This document shows positions 1 to 11,900 of a stretch of 64,000 nt of DNA, in pieces. The notes below the pieces were generated by a model, which ran no database searches, was not told the origin of the DNA, and saw only the letters and a program-made list of their open reading frames with translations. How positions within the stretch are numbered: position 1 is the stretch's first letter; the number at the start of each line of letters is the position of its first letter. Location of the stretch: contig NC_088781.1 of the NCBI RefSeq assembly GCF_958450345.1, positions 126,041,916 to 126,105,915 of the forward strand. Reading direction: 5' to 3'. Origin of the DNA: Calliphora vicina. Taxonomy: Eukaryota > Arthropoda > Insecta > Diptera > Calliphoridae. A program made the position numbers and the translations under genes.

Positions 1-421
1 TTCAGTTAAAGAACATTGTAGAAAGTACACCACAAATGGCGTATGTTTTAGAAACCTCTAGACAGTTAAAGAGAAATCTAGAGTGCAGTGGCAGTGTTAT
101 AAATAGTGGCAGAGGTTGCAGTCGTGAGTGGAGGATTATCAGAGACGCTATTCGAATAAACATCAACTGAGTGCCTTAAAGTGTGCTGTATTTTTCAAGT
201 GAATTCGTGTACATTATAAAGTGTCTGTATTTCTGAGAATTTATAAACGTGTATAAAAAAAACATTGAGTGACTATTTAATTCTGTTGGTGTTGTACATT
301 TTTAAATAAATAAAGAGTTGTTACAATTTTCAAACTACTAAACGGCTTTTATTTGCAATCAAAAGTATCCGGTTTATTTAAAGGAAATAAACCAGCGTTT
401 TGAAAAGGTTAAAACGTAACA
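1..421 (+). mobile_element. Candidate LTR end (solo or truncated)
   Basis: The stretch has the layout of a retroelement long terminal repeat cut by the window edge. There is a TATA-box-like TATAAATAG at 98-106, a mixed-sequence stretch after it, an AATAAATAAAG polyadenylation-like signal near 305-315, and an end at about 421 in GTAACA, compatible with the usual CA terminus. No gag-pol coding sequence follows, so if this is an LTR it is a solo copy or the outer end of an element lying to the left. A host promoter and first exon would look similar. Confidence 0.35.
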
Positions 422-717
422 ATATTTACAGAATTTCCTTAAAAAATGTTTTAGCTTATTTTTTGGATCATTTTCAGTTTTTTCCTGTAATTAATGAATC
501 AATACTATATTTTTTTTTATTTTTTACGTATTTTGTTTTTATAGTTTAAGTAAATGAAATAAATATATTTTTGTTGATTTTTTTATGCGATTTTATTTGA
601 ATTTTTTAATTAAAATTTGAATTTATGCGGTTTTTCAGAATTTTAGAACGAATCATTAGTTTTTATATGCGAATTCAATTTATGCGATTTTTTTGGAACG
701 CATCTATTTCACTAACA
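422..717. other. AT-rich spacer without a gene
   Basis: Nothing coding is seen. A short motif TTTATGCG or TATGCG recurs about four times between 583 and 690, which looks like a decayed short repeat. Confidence 0.5.
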
Positions 718-961
718 AATTAAAAAAAAATATTTTAAAAATTTATAAAAAAAAATTTAAAAAAATTAATTAATTTTTTACCTAAAATACTAAAAATATT
801 TAATTTTTTTTAAAAAAAAATTTAAAAAAAGAAAAAAAATTTGAAAAAAAAATTAAATTTTTTTTTTTTAATTTTGTTTACCTAAAAATATTTAAAGTTT
901 TTATTTATAAGTATAATTTGTTGAAGGGTATATAAGATTCGCCACAGCTCTCTTACTTGGT
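718..961 (+). mobile_element. DINE-1/mini-me-like element, 3' end only
   Basis: A-rich and T-rich runs are followed by the conserved block TTTACCTAAAAATATTTAAA, then GGGTATATAAGATTCG and the end CTCTTACTTG at 951-960. The complete copies at 46748-48437 end the same way. The terminal hairpin (TTCGGC-ACA-GCCGAA in good copies) is damaged here. The 5' half is missing. Confidence 0.6.
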
Positions 962-1179
962 AAGTGTGTGTTTGAGATTATTTGGGATACATAACTATAT
1001 TTGCCCAGCGAAATTGGGAACCTGGGGGCTCCCAGAAGCCCAACTCTTTTCTAATATCTATGTACTAATATGCCATAGATCACGAAAAAAAATTATTTTC
1101 GAGAAAAAAATGTTGGGTTAAAATTTTTGGGTGAAAAAAATCGAATTAATCATTTTTTCCCCGATTTGACAAATTATCG

Positions 1180-1640
1180 AACAGTTAGTAATCAAAAATA
1201 GTCAAAAATCCAGGTAGTCGTGGTTTGTGGCCCGATTTTCCTAAATGTAAATAGCAACCGAACCGGGACTTTTGCAGATATATTGATATGAGGAGCCGCA
1301 GAACAAAAGGTACTTTTTCGAATTTTTTTACAAATGGATTTTTGGTATTTTTATAATATTTGGATTGAAATCTTCTAGAAAAAAATTAATTTCCCAACAT
1401 TTTTAAATTTTCAAAAAAAGTACATTTTGTTCTGTGGCTCCTCATATATTAATCATGTATGTAAGTTATTTGTAGGCTTCGGAATGTTGATTTCAACAGA
1501 CAGAAGACATGGTCTCCGCTATCTATAACGATCCAGAAAATATATACTTTATGGGGATGGAAATGAAAAATGTAGAAATTTCAAACGGAATGACCTTTAT
1601 ATTTATATATACCCTTACTACTTGGTGAATTGTATAAAAA
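1180..1640 (-). mobile_element. DINE-1/mini-me-like element, degenerate
   Basis: Matches the family body in reverse: a GGTAGTCGTGG-type block, TTGATTTCAACAGACAG where other copies carry a (GTCT)n run on the opposite strand, then ATATATACTTTATGGGG and an ending in TATATACCC. A 158-bp inverted-repeat element is inserted at 1288-1445. Identity to the other copies is visibly low, so it is an old copy. Confidence 0.6.
1288..1445. mobile_element. 158-bp MITE with hAT-like 8-bp target duplication
   Basis: Inverted repeats of roughly 35-38 bp: the left end reads ATGAGGAGCCGCAGAACAAA and the right end is its near-perfect complement, ending GTGGCTCCTCAT. The flanks are ATATTGAT (1280-1287) and ATATTAAT (1446-1453), seven of eight positions matching, as expected for a hAT-type 8-bp duplication. 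The interior is AT-rich and noncoding. It lies inside a DINE-like copy whose uninterrupted relatives are present elsewhere in the window. Confidence 0.6.
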
Positions 1641-1840
1641 GACTTAAATTTACATATGTATATAGAAAATATATAATGAAAATGAACAACTTACCGTAGT
1701 GATGATAATGGAATTTGAATGATCTTGAAATATGTATGTATGTATCTTGAGTGTTGATTTGAAACCAATTATTTCACGTAATTTAAAAACCTTTAATAAA
1801 AATAAACAAACAAAAGGTAACACTTTTGAATTAAACACTG

Positions 1841-3904
1841 CTACTCTCCTTCTATATCCATTATATCGCTGTCGTTGCCAATTTCTATGGCATTTTGTGT
1901 GCCCTTGCCACGAAAATCGTTCAAAAGAGCCGGATCAATTAAGCTCAAATTGGCATAAACATATTGATAATCAAACTGAGGTATTTCTTTGGCATCCGAT
2001 TTAATGGAGCGCAAACCTATGTGAGGCCTAAGAAAACTATCGGCCAGCGGGAACCATTTTAATAAAATTTCCGGCTTTTCACCTTTTTCAGTGGCCTCCA
2101 AAAGGCGTTTCCTTTGCTGCATATAGGTAATGCGAAAAATTTTAATTTTCTTTGACACATAGGAAGCAGTCAATCCGTGACCCATGGAGGCGGCTATATC
2201 CTCAATTGCGGCATTTCGTAATGGTCTGGTACGATAGTCCGGATCATTTAAGTCCCACAAGCATTTGTGGACACCATAAAGTCTTAGGAATTTGACAGAA
2301 TGCTTAAGCGACCACTTGCCTTCTAGTAGGTCGTCCTCTAAGCCATGCCACACAAATTTAGCGGAGCTTGAGGAATCATTTTCTTTGGCAAAGGAAGAAT
2401 TTGTATGGGATTCTTGGGAGAGTTCATCATCTTCATCATTTGAATGAAATAGTGAAGCCATAGCTTCATTCATGTGGGATGGAGGTGCCACTGATGGTAT
2501 AGGATTTTGTAAAAATCTATTTTCATAGTTCTCATCATCTGTGCTTTCTAGATTTTGCATTTCAGGCAAAAATATGAACTCTGTGGTAATATCATCTTCA
2601 GATTTTGACATACCTTCTTTTGTAGCCATATCTTCCGCATTTGTTACACTTTCTGCTACTTTTGTAATTGATTTTGTTGCAAAAAGTTTTTCTGCAGCCG
2701 GCCACCATTTATATTTGGGTTTGTATTGGGTATTTTTTTGCATTGTTTGCTTTTCTTCCTTGTAAGTCTTTTGTAAAATAAACCAACGTTTTTCGATAGC
2801 TTTAAATTCGCAATGCATTTCTTGGGCTATCAATTTTAAGGCGGTTCGTTGTTGAAATTTGAAATTTTCCAAGTTATTATCAAATAAAACTGAATGATTT
2901 TCTAGCAGTTTAATGAATTTGTAAGTATCTTTTAAAGTCCAAGTGGATTGCTTTTTTAGTATTAAATCACTTTTAACTTGATGTTCAGTAAATTGAGTTT
3001 CCTCAATTTCTTGGTCTGATGTATCTGTTTCAAATTTAGTTTCCACATTTTTGTTTTTTAAGGCTTTACAGTGGTTAGTTTTTTGTGTTTCAATTTCATT
3101 GTAGTTAAATTGAGAATCATCCGAGTAGATATCTTCTTTAGCTTCCAATGAATTTTCCTCATTATCTTTGTATGCTTGATGGTTTTCAGTGTCGTAATCT
3201 TGTTCCAAAGGCACCAAAGATTCAGGATTTATGGTGAATACTATAGTATCTTCTAAATCCGAATCAGAATTTGAGGGATCCTGAAAGAATTAAATACAAA
3301 ATCTTCTCAAGAAACTAAAATTATATTTATATTTTCTTACCTCCTCCCTTTGCCCCTTCTTAGGCACATTTCTCAAAAAAGCATCTGCTAAAGCAAACCA
3401 TTTCAATTTTGTGCGGGCTCCCAAGCCACGGCGTATCCTCTGCTTAATGCGCTTTTTTTCATAACGATAGGTGGCTCTTAAAATATTAATTTTCTGCACT
3501 ACCTGTTCCTTAGAGAAGCCAGCATCCAGCGCCGCAGTTATATCAACTAGAGCAGCATGACGCATTTTACGATTACGATTATCTTTGCAGCCAACATCCC
3601 ATAGACAACGATGAGCCGCATATAATCTTAGTAAACGCATTAATTGTGCCAAAGGCCACTTTTCCACATCATACTCAGCATTGGCTAAATAAGTAGGCTT
3701 GAAATGATGAGGAATTTTAACCCCAGTGGGCTGTGAACAAAAATGGCGATTTGTAATAAAGTTGCTGTTATAACGGTAAATTTTTTTTATTTGGCGCCAA
3801 TTTTTTTTTCTTACCATAGATTGCTGGCTAAATATTTTCTCATTTTCCTCCTCATCTCTTACAGTCCACAGACGTTTATTACCTTCAAAGGAATAGGAAA
3901 CCAT
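1841..3904 (-). CDS. Three-domain MADF-like protein
   Basis: Three coding exons join in frame: 3904-3815, 3730-3341 and 3280-1841, giving 639 residues. The introns (3731-3814 and 3281-3340) have GTAAG donors and CAG acceptors, all phase 0. Three related domains are visible. The first (exon 2) has the LLRLYAAHRCLWD core, the second begins WTLKDTYKFIKLLENH, and the third begins WSLKHSVKFLRLYG and has LWDLNDPDYRTRP. Each has the pattern of a tryptophan-rich helix, an IA helix and an LR..Y..E helix, as in MADF/Myb-SANT-like DNA-binding domains of insect transcription regulators. An acidic, serine-rich linker separates domains two and three. The likely role is DNA binding in the nucleus, inferred from the fold only. 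The 84-nt first intron is a multiple of three with no stop, so its retention would add 28 residues. I cannot name an orthologue. Confidence 0.85.
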
Positions 3905-5930
3905 TACAATGGAATATTTTCAGCAATTTAATCTTAATATGAGCAATTTTTTTGGCGTTAAAAGTTCATAAAAATTTTATCTAAATAATTAAGCAAACAC
4001 TGCCAAGTCAATGACAACAAGAACAACAAGAACAAATAAATGTAAACAACAGACATGGAAAACTGGGATTTTGTAAAGTGAGTACTTTTGAGATTGCAAA
4101 CTTTCGCATAAAACACATATTTTCACAATTTACTTATCTAAGAGCTCACAAATTGTTTATTAATAGAAACTTTTGTAAAAAAAATCTGGAACAGATGAAA
4201 ATTCTCTCAACAGTTAATATTTTCACATTTTTTTTAATGTAATTTAAGAGGCAGTGATGAAAGCACATTTGTAAGACGGAAGAAGGAAAAGAGACTGGAC
4301 CCCAGGTACTAAAGGATGACCTTCAGGTTTGGAAGCTTCATCAGATGAGGTTATAAGACAATTTCAAAATATTTCAAATGAGACGATTGTATCTTTAATT
4401 GGAAATACCCTCTTTTTATTAACAAGATTTATAGTGGTAAGGATGTTAGTTGTTAATTGGTTTACACATTCATTTCAACCGTTACAATTATTGGTGAGTA
4501 TTTTCCAAAAGTTTTCAATGCAGAAAATGGTTCATTTAAAATTTTAGGGGAATAATGAACAATAGTACTATATTTTCCATCTCTGGTAAACAACCAACAG
4601 CTGTTTATAGAAATGAGCTGCCAGATGAATCGTTCTTTTACCCGAATTAACAAAATACTTTACGTGTTTCCTACCCAGGATGTAGAGAAAACAAACTATA
4701 GTACTTTTTTTACTCATTAACACGAAAATGTACCATTTCTGGGCTGGGTTAGCCAACTGTAATATAATGTATCTTTAAGGGAACGGAACTGATCGATTTT
4801 GTTGTGTGTGAAGTAGTTAGATCAGTTATAGTGATAAAATGTAACTTAACTGTAACGTCTGAATCTGTTAAAAACTGAATTTCATTACGTTTCTACTTGA
4901 AATCTGCTAACAGGGTTGATTTTCAAAAGCAATTAAATTGAAAAATACTTATTTTTTTAAAAATAGCACACAATATTGGTTTTATATATTATTATTTTAT
5001 ATAAAATCAACTATCAACGACTAAAAAAATATTTTTTTTTTTGATTTTTATATCAAATTCGTGCTACATATTTTTAATGTTCTATAATCGCACTAAGCAT
5101 GTAAGTAATTTTTTCGAAAAAATAATCCGAAATCTTTTGATTTTTTAACTTTTTTTTAATTTACTCAGAACCCTGCATGTATCAAACGGTAATGCCGTTG
5201 TTAGATAAGACAGTTGTCGATAATATAGTTTAATGCCACTTTTGAGTTGCCCTTAATGCCAGAGTTGCCAGCAGCAGCAAGATAATTGTAAATTACCCAT
5301 AACTGATTCCTAAATTACACTTTAGAAGAAAAATTATTTGTAAAAACTTAAGTCTGAAGATATCAAGACAACATCAGTTTATATTTATATTAATTTGATA
5401 CTTAGAATTTCTTTTAAATAGAGTAAGTAGAGGTAATCTGAATTTACACATGCTGCCTATTACACATATAATTAAAATTCCACACAATGTGTGTGGCAAC
5501 ACTGCAAGATACCAAAACAAACTGTCAAAATTTTCTGGTTACAAGAGAAAACAAAAGATTTTTTTTTTTTACAAGAGGTGAAAAATTTTTAATTTTTTTC
5601 AGAGTTTTAAAAAAAGCTATAAAAATAGTTATTTATAAATAATAAAACATCTAAAAAAGCAATAATAAAATGTTGAAGAAAAAAACAAAGAGAACTATGC
5701 GAACAATAAAATAACTTAAATATCCATAAAAAAGCCACAAAGAAAAAGGCGTCGTATGAATGAACAGAAAAAGAAAAAAAAAAGGTTGACGACGACGACG
5801 AGGAGGACAACTTGTAATATAAAAATAATAGAAAAAAATCGCCGACGCATACTAGTGGTGAACACAAAAGAAATCTTGTAAGCGAAAAAGATAAAACTTT
5901 GCCAAAAGTTTTTGTGCTAGAGAGGACAGC
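3905..5930. other. Intergenic region between divergent genes
   Basis: This should hold the promoters of the minus-strand MADF gene and the plus-strand gene starting at 5931. The last 400 bp (about 5520-5930) is purine-rich with GACGACGACGACGAGG at about 5788-5805 and is probably 5' UTR of the downstream gene. A Tc1-like relic lies at 4241-4402. No other structure was recognised. Confidence 0.5.
4241..4402 (+). pseudogene. Tc1-like transposase relic
   Basis: Two separate blocks match the transposase copy at 23573-24564. 4241-4300 resembles 24030-24095 (AATTTAAGAGGCAGTGATG, then a TTTGTAAGACG block). 4345-4402 resembles 24445-24505 (GGTTATAAG, then CAAAATATTTCAAA). The coding sequence between them is deleted. 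Shared sequence with the intact copy is clear over both blocks. Confidence 0.7.
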
Positions 5931-8900
5931 ATGGAAAACTTGGCCAAATTTCCGGCCTCCTCAGAGGCTAACTGTAAACGAGATTCAAGGGCTATGAGTT
6001 GTGGTGCAGGTGCTGTAGGTGGTGTTGGGGCGGCTGGTGTTGTCAACACGCCGCCAGTGTCGGCTCACACGTCCACTTGGTTGGCCGCATTACATGTTAA
6101 TAACAATAATAATTCGGAAAAATCCTTTAGCGACCACCAGGAACTGCACAAATGTAATGTTAATCCTACAAATACCCTCAACACCACCACATCGAACTCT
6201 GCGTGGCAGTGTGATAGCTGTGATATCTATCAAAAGAATGGTACATCATCGAATGCGTCGTCTACTCTGCCCAGAGTAACCTTAAATGAGGAGGACGAAG
6301 GTGGCGGTAGTACTGGCAATACAACTGAAAAGGTGGGTGTGGGTAGTGAGTGGTTTGTGAGTGTGTGTGTTTTCAATTGCAAGCATTTTGTGTTTTCCAA
6401 AAGAAATTGTAATGTGACTAATGAATTTTTTTTATATATATATATGTTTTTCCTATGGAAACGACCTTATCAAAAGATTTCTTTTTTCTTAGGGGAATTA
6501 CTTGGAAAAAGGCATGCTTTTAGTTTGACTTAAAATCTTTTACAATAACTAGACAAAGTTTTGTTGAAAAACATAGCTAGAGAGGCAAAAGTGTTTGAAT
6601 CAAATATTTTTGATTCAATCATTTAATTCACTTGTTAACTGTATATTGATTTTCTATAAGAAAACTATGTGTCATCTAGAGAGAATTTTTCTCGTCTCGA
6701 TAAACAAGATAAACACTTAATACATAATTTGTAAACAAAATATTTTCAATTTCTATACATATTGTTGATTGTAATAACTAGACTAATATTTCTATACATT
6801 GCATCAATCCACTATCTATAAACGAAGATATGTATCAGGAATTATTCCTTATAACAATTTAATTCCAGACTACATTTATATAATTCTAAAATTATATAGC
6901 AGCTATACTGAGCTAGCTACTGACAAATATGAAACAATAAACATTATAAAAACTAAAGTACTCTATTCGGGTGTACCGAATCTTATATACCCTTCAACAA
7001 AGTAGAAGATAAATACTGAAAAATATGTCTGATGAAAAAAAAATTATTTACAAAAAAAAATATGTCACCAAACATCATGGAATTTTATCCAGAAACTCGA
7101 CGTTTCGAATTGACGAAGTGATAGAGAGGGGATATATAATTTTCACGTTTTTCATTAGCGACTTCATAAAGTATATATATTCTGAATCTTTATAATTAAT
7201 TTTTATACATGAATGACACATCAATATATCCGCCATAGTCATAGTTTGGTTGTTATTTAAATTCTGGAAAATTGGCCCACAAATGGTTGAGATATGCAAA
7301 AAAGCGACTTTATCGATTTTTGATATATGTATATCTGGATTACTAAGTCATTAACATAGACAATATGGATATCTAATGAAAGACATTTCAATGATCTTTT
7401 CAATGACGTATATAATGCAATTGAAATTCGGTCAAACAATCGGTAAAATTGGGAAAAATATTTTTTAACCAGAATTTTTATTCACCACTTTTTTTTGTAC
7501 GATACAATTTTTTTCTCCCAATAAATGTTTTTCATAAAAATTTTTTTTTAGAAAACACAGATCAATACAATATTTTCTATAGAAATCACTGATCGACACA
7601 ATATTTTCTATAGAAAATACTGATCAACACAGTCATTTCTATTGAAAACACTGATCACCACAATCATTTTTATAGAAAACACTGATCAATACAATTTTTT
7701 CTATGAAAAACACTAACCTATACAATCTTTTCTATAGAAAACACTGATCGACACAATATTTTCCTATAGAAAACACTGATCGCCACAATATTTTCCTATA
7801 GAAAATACTGATTGACACAATATTTTCTATTGAAAATACTGATCGACACAATCATTTCTATAGAAAACACTGATCAATACAATTGTTTCTATAGAAAACA
7901 ATGATCACCACACTGATCAATACAATTTTTTCTATGGAAAGCACTGATCGACACAATATTTTCTATAGAAAACACTGATCGACACAATATTTTCTATAAA
8001 AACACTGATCGACACAATATTTTCTATAGAAAACACTGATCGACACAATATTTTCTATAGACAACACTGATCAATACAATTTTTTTCTATGGAAAACACT
8101 GATCGACACAATATTTTCTATAGAAAACACAGATCGACACAATATTTTCTATAGAAAACACTGATCGGCACAATCATTTCTATAAATACTGATCAATACA
8201 ATAATTTCTATAGAATACACTGATCAATACAATTTTTTCTATGGAAAACAATAATCAATGCAATATTTTCTATAGAAAATACTGATCGACACAATATTTT
8301 CTTTAGAAAACACTGATCGACACAATATTATCTGTAAAAAACACTGATTGACTAATTTATTTCTATAAAAAATACTGATCGACGCAATATTTTCTATAGA
8401 AAACACTAATTGACAAAAATTTTCTATAGAAAACACTGATCGACACAATATTATCTGTAGAAAACACTGATCAACACAATATTTTTTATAGAAAACACTG
8501 ATCGACACAATATTTTCTATAGACAACACTGATCAATACAATTTTTTTCTATGGAAAACACTGATCGACACAATATGTTTTATAGAAAACACAGATCGAC
8601 ACAATATTTTCTATAGAAAACACTGATCGGCACAATCATTTCTATAAATACTGATCAATACAATAATTTCTATAGAATACATTGATCAATACAATTTTTT
8701 CTATGGAAAACAATAATCAATGCAATATTTTCTATAGAAAATACTGATCGACACAATATTTTCTTTAGAAAACACTGATCGACACAATATTATCTGTAAA
8801 AAACACTGATTGACTAATTTATTTCTATAAAAAATACTGATCGACGCAATATTTTCTATAGAAAACACTGATTGACAAAAATTTTCTATAGAAAACACTG

Positions 8901-11900
8901 ATCGACACAATATTATCTGTAGAAAACACTGCTCAACACAATATTTTTTATAGAAAACTCTGATCCACACAATATTTTTTATAAAAAAAACTGTTATAGA
9001 AAAAACTGTTATACAAAAATTTTCAAATATTGATCGAGTTTAATTTTATTGAATCTCTATTTCTCTCATCTACAGCTTCCCTTATCATATAATGGCTCCG
9101 CTTTAGCATCAGCTGCCCGTGATATTGACTCACAAGCCGCTACATCAGCTACCACAGCTTCCTTTCTACAAACAGAGACTGATTACGTTGCTTACGATAT
9201 GTGTGGTGCCGTTTCGTTATCGCCTCCTCTGCTGGAGGATCATTTTGCAATATCTGCAACTGGTGGAGCCGGTATTGGGGGTGGCCATTCGAATCGTACT
9301 TCCCTAAATAACTCCACCGAAAATCTTAGCTATATAAGTGATAATTTTTACGGCGACGATGATCTCATACTGCTCGCGGAAGACATCGATGTAGAGGCTG
9401 AAGAGCTGTCGCTAAACTCCGATGATTGTATTTATGCCTATCGGGGCGAGGGTGCCGATTTTGATTTACCGTTGCGCCCTTTGACGGGAGTAGGTGGTAA
9501 TTTTGGTTTGCTGCACGGCTGTGCTGCAGTCGATGAGGAGACTGATTTCTTGGAAATGGATTTTGAGCCGGATCCTTTGTCCGAATTGGAATACAATCAA
9601 GCCCAGAGAAACTGCACGACAGATGCTAGCGATCAGTATCTGTTGCAAAGAGATGCCTGTCACTTGGTTACGCCCACACAACGGCATCAATTGTTTTCAT
9701 CGCCCATAGATGATCTGCCGCCCGCACCCAAGGCTTTGCAGGCCCAATCGTTATTAACGAAAAACTTTGCACGTATTACTTTACATTTAGATCAAATACA
9801 AAAGGACTACAATGAAGATTTGAGTGATGAGGGTAGAGAACGTTTAAATTCGGCCTTGGAGTCGCGTCCTCTAGAGGAGGAATTCGCCAATGATGTATTA
9901 ACGGCCGATACCAGTCATTCGCTGCCAAATACTTTACACGAACACTTCACCAATAGATGTAATTCGGAATCGGCCGTGGTCAATTCAACTAAGGATTGCA
10001 CTTTAGCTGCCCCCTTGCAAACACTAGCACACAAATCACCATCCAAAATAACCGGAGCCAAACCTAAACGTTTATCGACTTTCTCTTCAACTTCATCTAC
10101 CTCTTCGAAAAATTCTTCAAAGTCACGCAACTCTTTGAGATCAGCTTTTCCAACTACCACTCTGGGCACCAGCTGCAGTTTCGATGAACGCAGCGTCAGC
10201 TGTTCGGAGTTTCGCACAGAACGTGATTTATCGGCCAACACAGCCATTGCCTCATCTAAGCAGCCTTTGCTGTCCTCTGCTCCCCATACTGCACCCTCAA
10301 CAGCGGCTATTTTAAATCCAGAATTTAATGCTTTTAGCGATGACACATGCTTGGATTGTTTGGAAAAAGAATTTTTGGCCAACACTATAGGCAAAGCTTT
10401 GGATCCACAAGGCTGTTTAAAGTGTCGCAAACGTTTGGGACATCTATCATTATACAATACCACACGTTCCACGGCCGAACATTCAAAATATCGCAGAAGT
10501 GCTTCGCCTACTACTACGTTCTTCTTCAACGATCAACCTTCTCCAACATCGAGGCTGTTTTCATGTGAATTCTTAAATTCTCAGGCTCGCAAAAGGCAGG
10601 AATGGGATTGTTATGTGCAGGAGAATAAGGAGAGCGAGGCAATTGCAGTAACGAAAGCAACATCGACTGCCGCTGCGGCAACCGCAACAACAGCAACGAA
10701 AACACAGCCAACCAAGGTGGTGGTGGATATTAAGGATTTAAACCAAAGTTTAAAGAATTTAGAATCAAAGGTTAGTAAGCGAAGAAAACTGCAAAGAACA
10801 CGATATTTTCAGAAAAAAAATATTTATAGGCCCAACTGTTATAAATAATTTTTCACACAAATTTTACTATAGAACTGTTATACAAAACCTTTTTTGCAGG
10901 AAAAACTGTTATACGTAATTTCTTCTAAAGATAAACTGGTATACTCAACTTTTTCTACAGAAAAAACTGTTATACACAACTTTTTCTACAGAAACTGTTA
11001 TACAAAACTCGTTCTATGGAAAAAACTGTTACACACATCATTTTCTATAGAAAAAAACTGTTATACACAACTTTTTCTATAGAAAAAACTTTTATACACA
11101 ACTTTATCTAAAGAAACTGTAATACACAACTTTTTCTACAGAAAAAACTGTTATACAAAACTCGTTCTATAGAAAAAACTGTTATACACAAACTTTTTCT
11201 ACAGAAAAAACTGTTACACACAACTTTTTCTACAGAAAAAAAACTGTTATACAAAACTCGTTCTATAGAAAAAACTGTTATAAACAACTTTTTCTACAGA
11301 AAAAAAAAACTGTTATACACAACTTTTACTAAATAAAAAAACTTTTATACACAACTTTTTTTTATAGAAAAAACTGTTATACACAATATTTTCTATAGAA
11401 AAAACTGTTATGCACAACATTTTCTACAGAAAAAACAGTTCTTTTTAGAAAAAATTGTTTACAAAAATTTTTCTACAGAAAAACTGTTATACACAACTTT
11501 TTTATAGAAAAAAAACTGTTATACACAACATTTTCTATAGTATAAAAACTGTTATAAATAACTTTTTCTATAAAAAACAATTATACACAACTTTTTCCAT
11601 ATAAAAAACTCTTATACACAGCTTTTTCTATAGAAAAAACTGTTATACACAATTTTTACTGTAGAAAACACAGTTTTACAGAAAAAATTCTATAGAAACA
11701 ACTGTTATACACAAATTTTTCTATAGGAAAAAAAAATTTATAGAGACAATACAATATTTGCGATAAAAATACTGTTATTTATATAAATATTTTATTTTTT
11801 CATTAAAAATCTTTTATTTCTTTTATATTTTAGCTATTGAAAAATATCAAGCCTCCTGATCCTTGTAGCGTTACGGTGCCCACACAAAATCTAACCGAAA

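Noticed and set aside
5607..5867. 86-codon minus-strand frame rich in S and F
   Set aside because: It is antisense to A-rich probable 5' UTR and has low-complexity composition.
8239..8970. Two minus-strand reading frames with repeated VSISIFYRKYC-type residues
   Set aside because: They are translations of the 31-bp satellite and share its higher-order duplication.
7556..8995. CRISPR-like regular repeats
   Set aside because: Units are contiguous with no unique spacers, in a eukaryotic intron.
9915..10529. 204-codon minus-strand frame
   Set aside because: It is antisense to exon 2 of the six-exon gene, whose frame is supported by splice phase.
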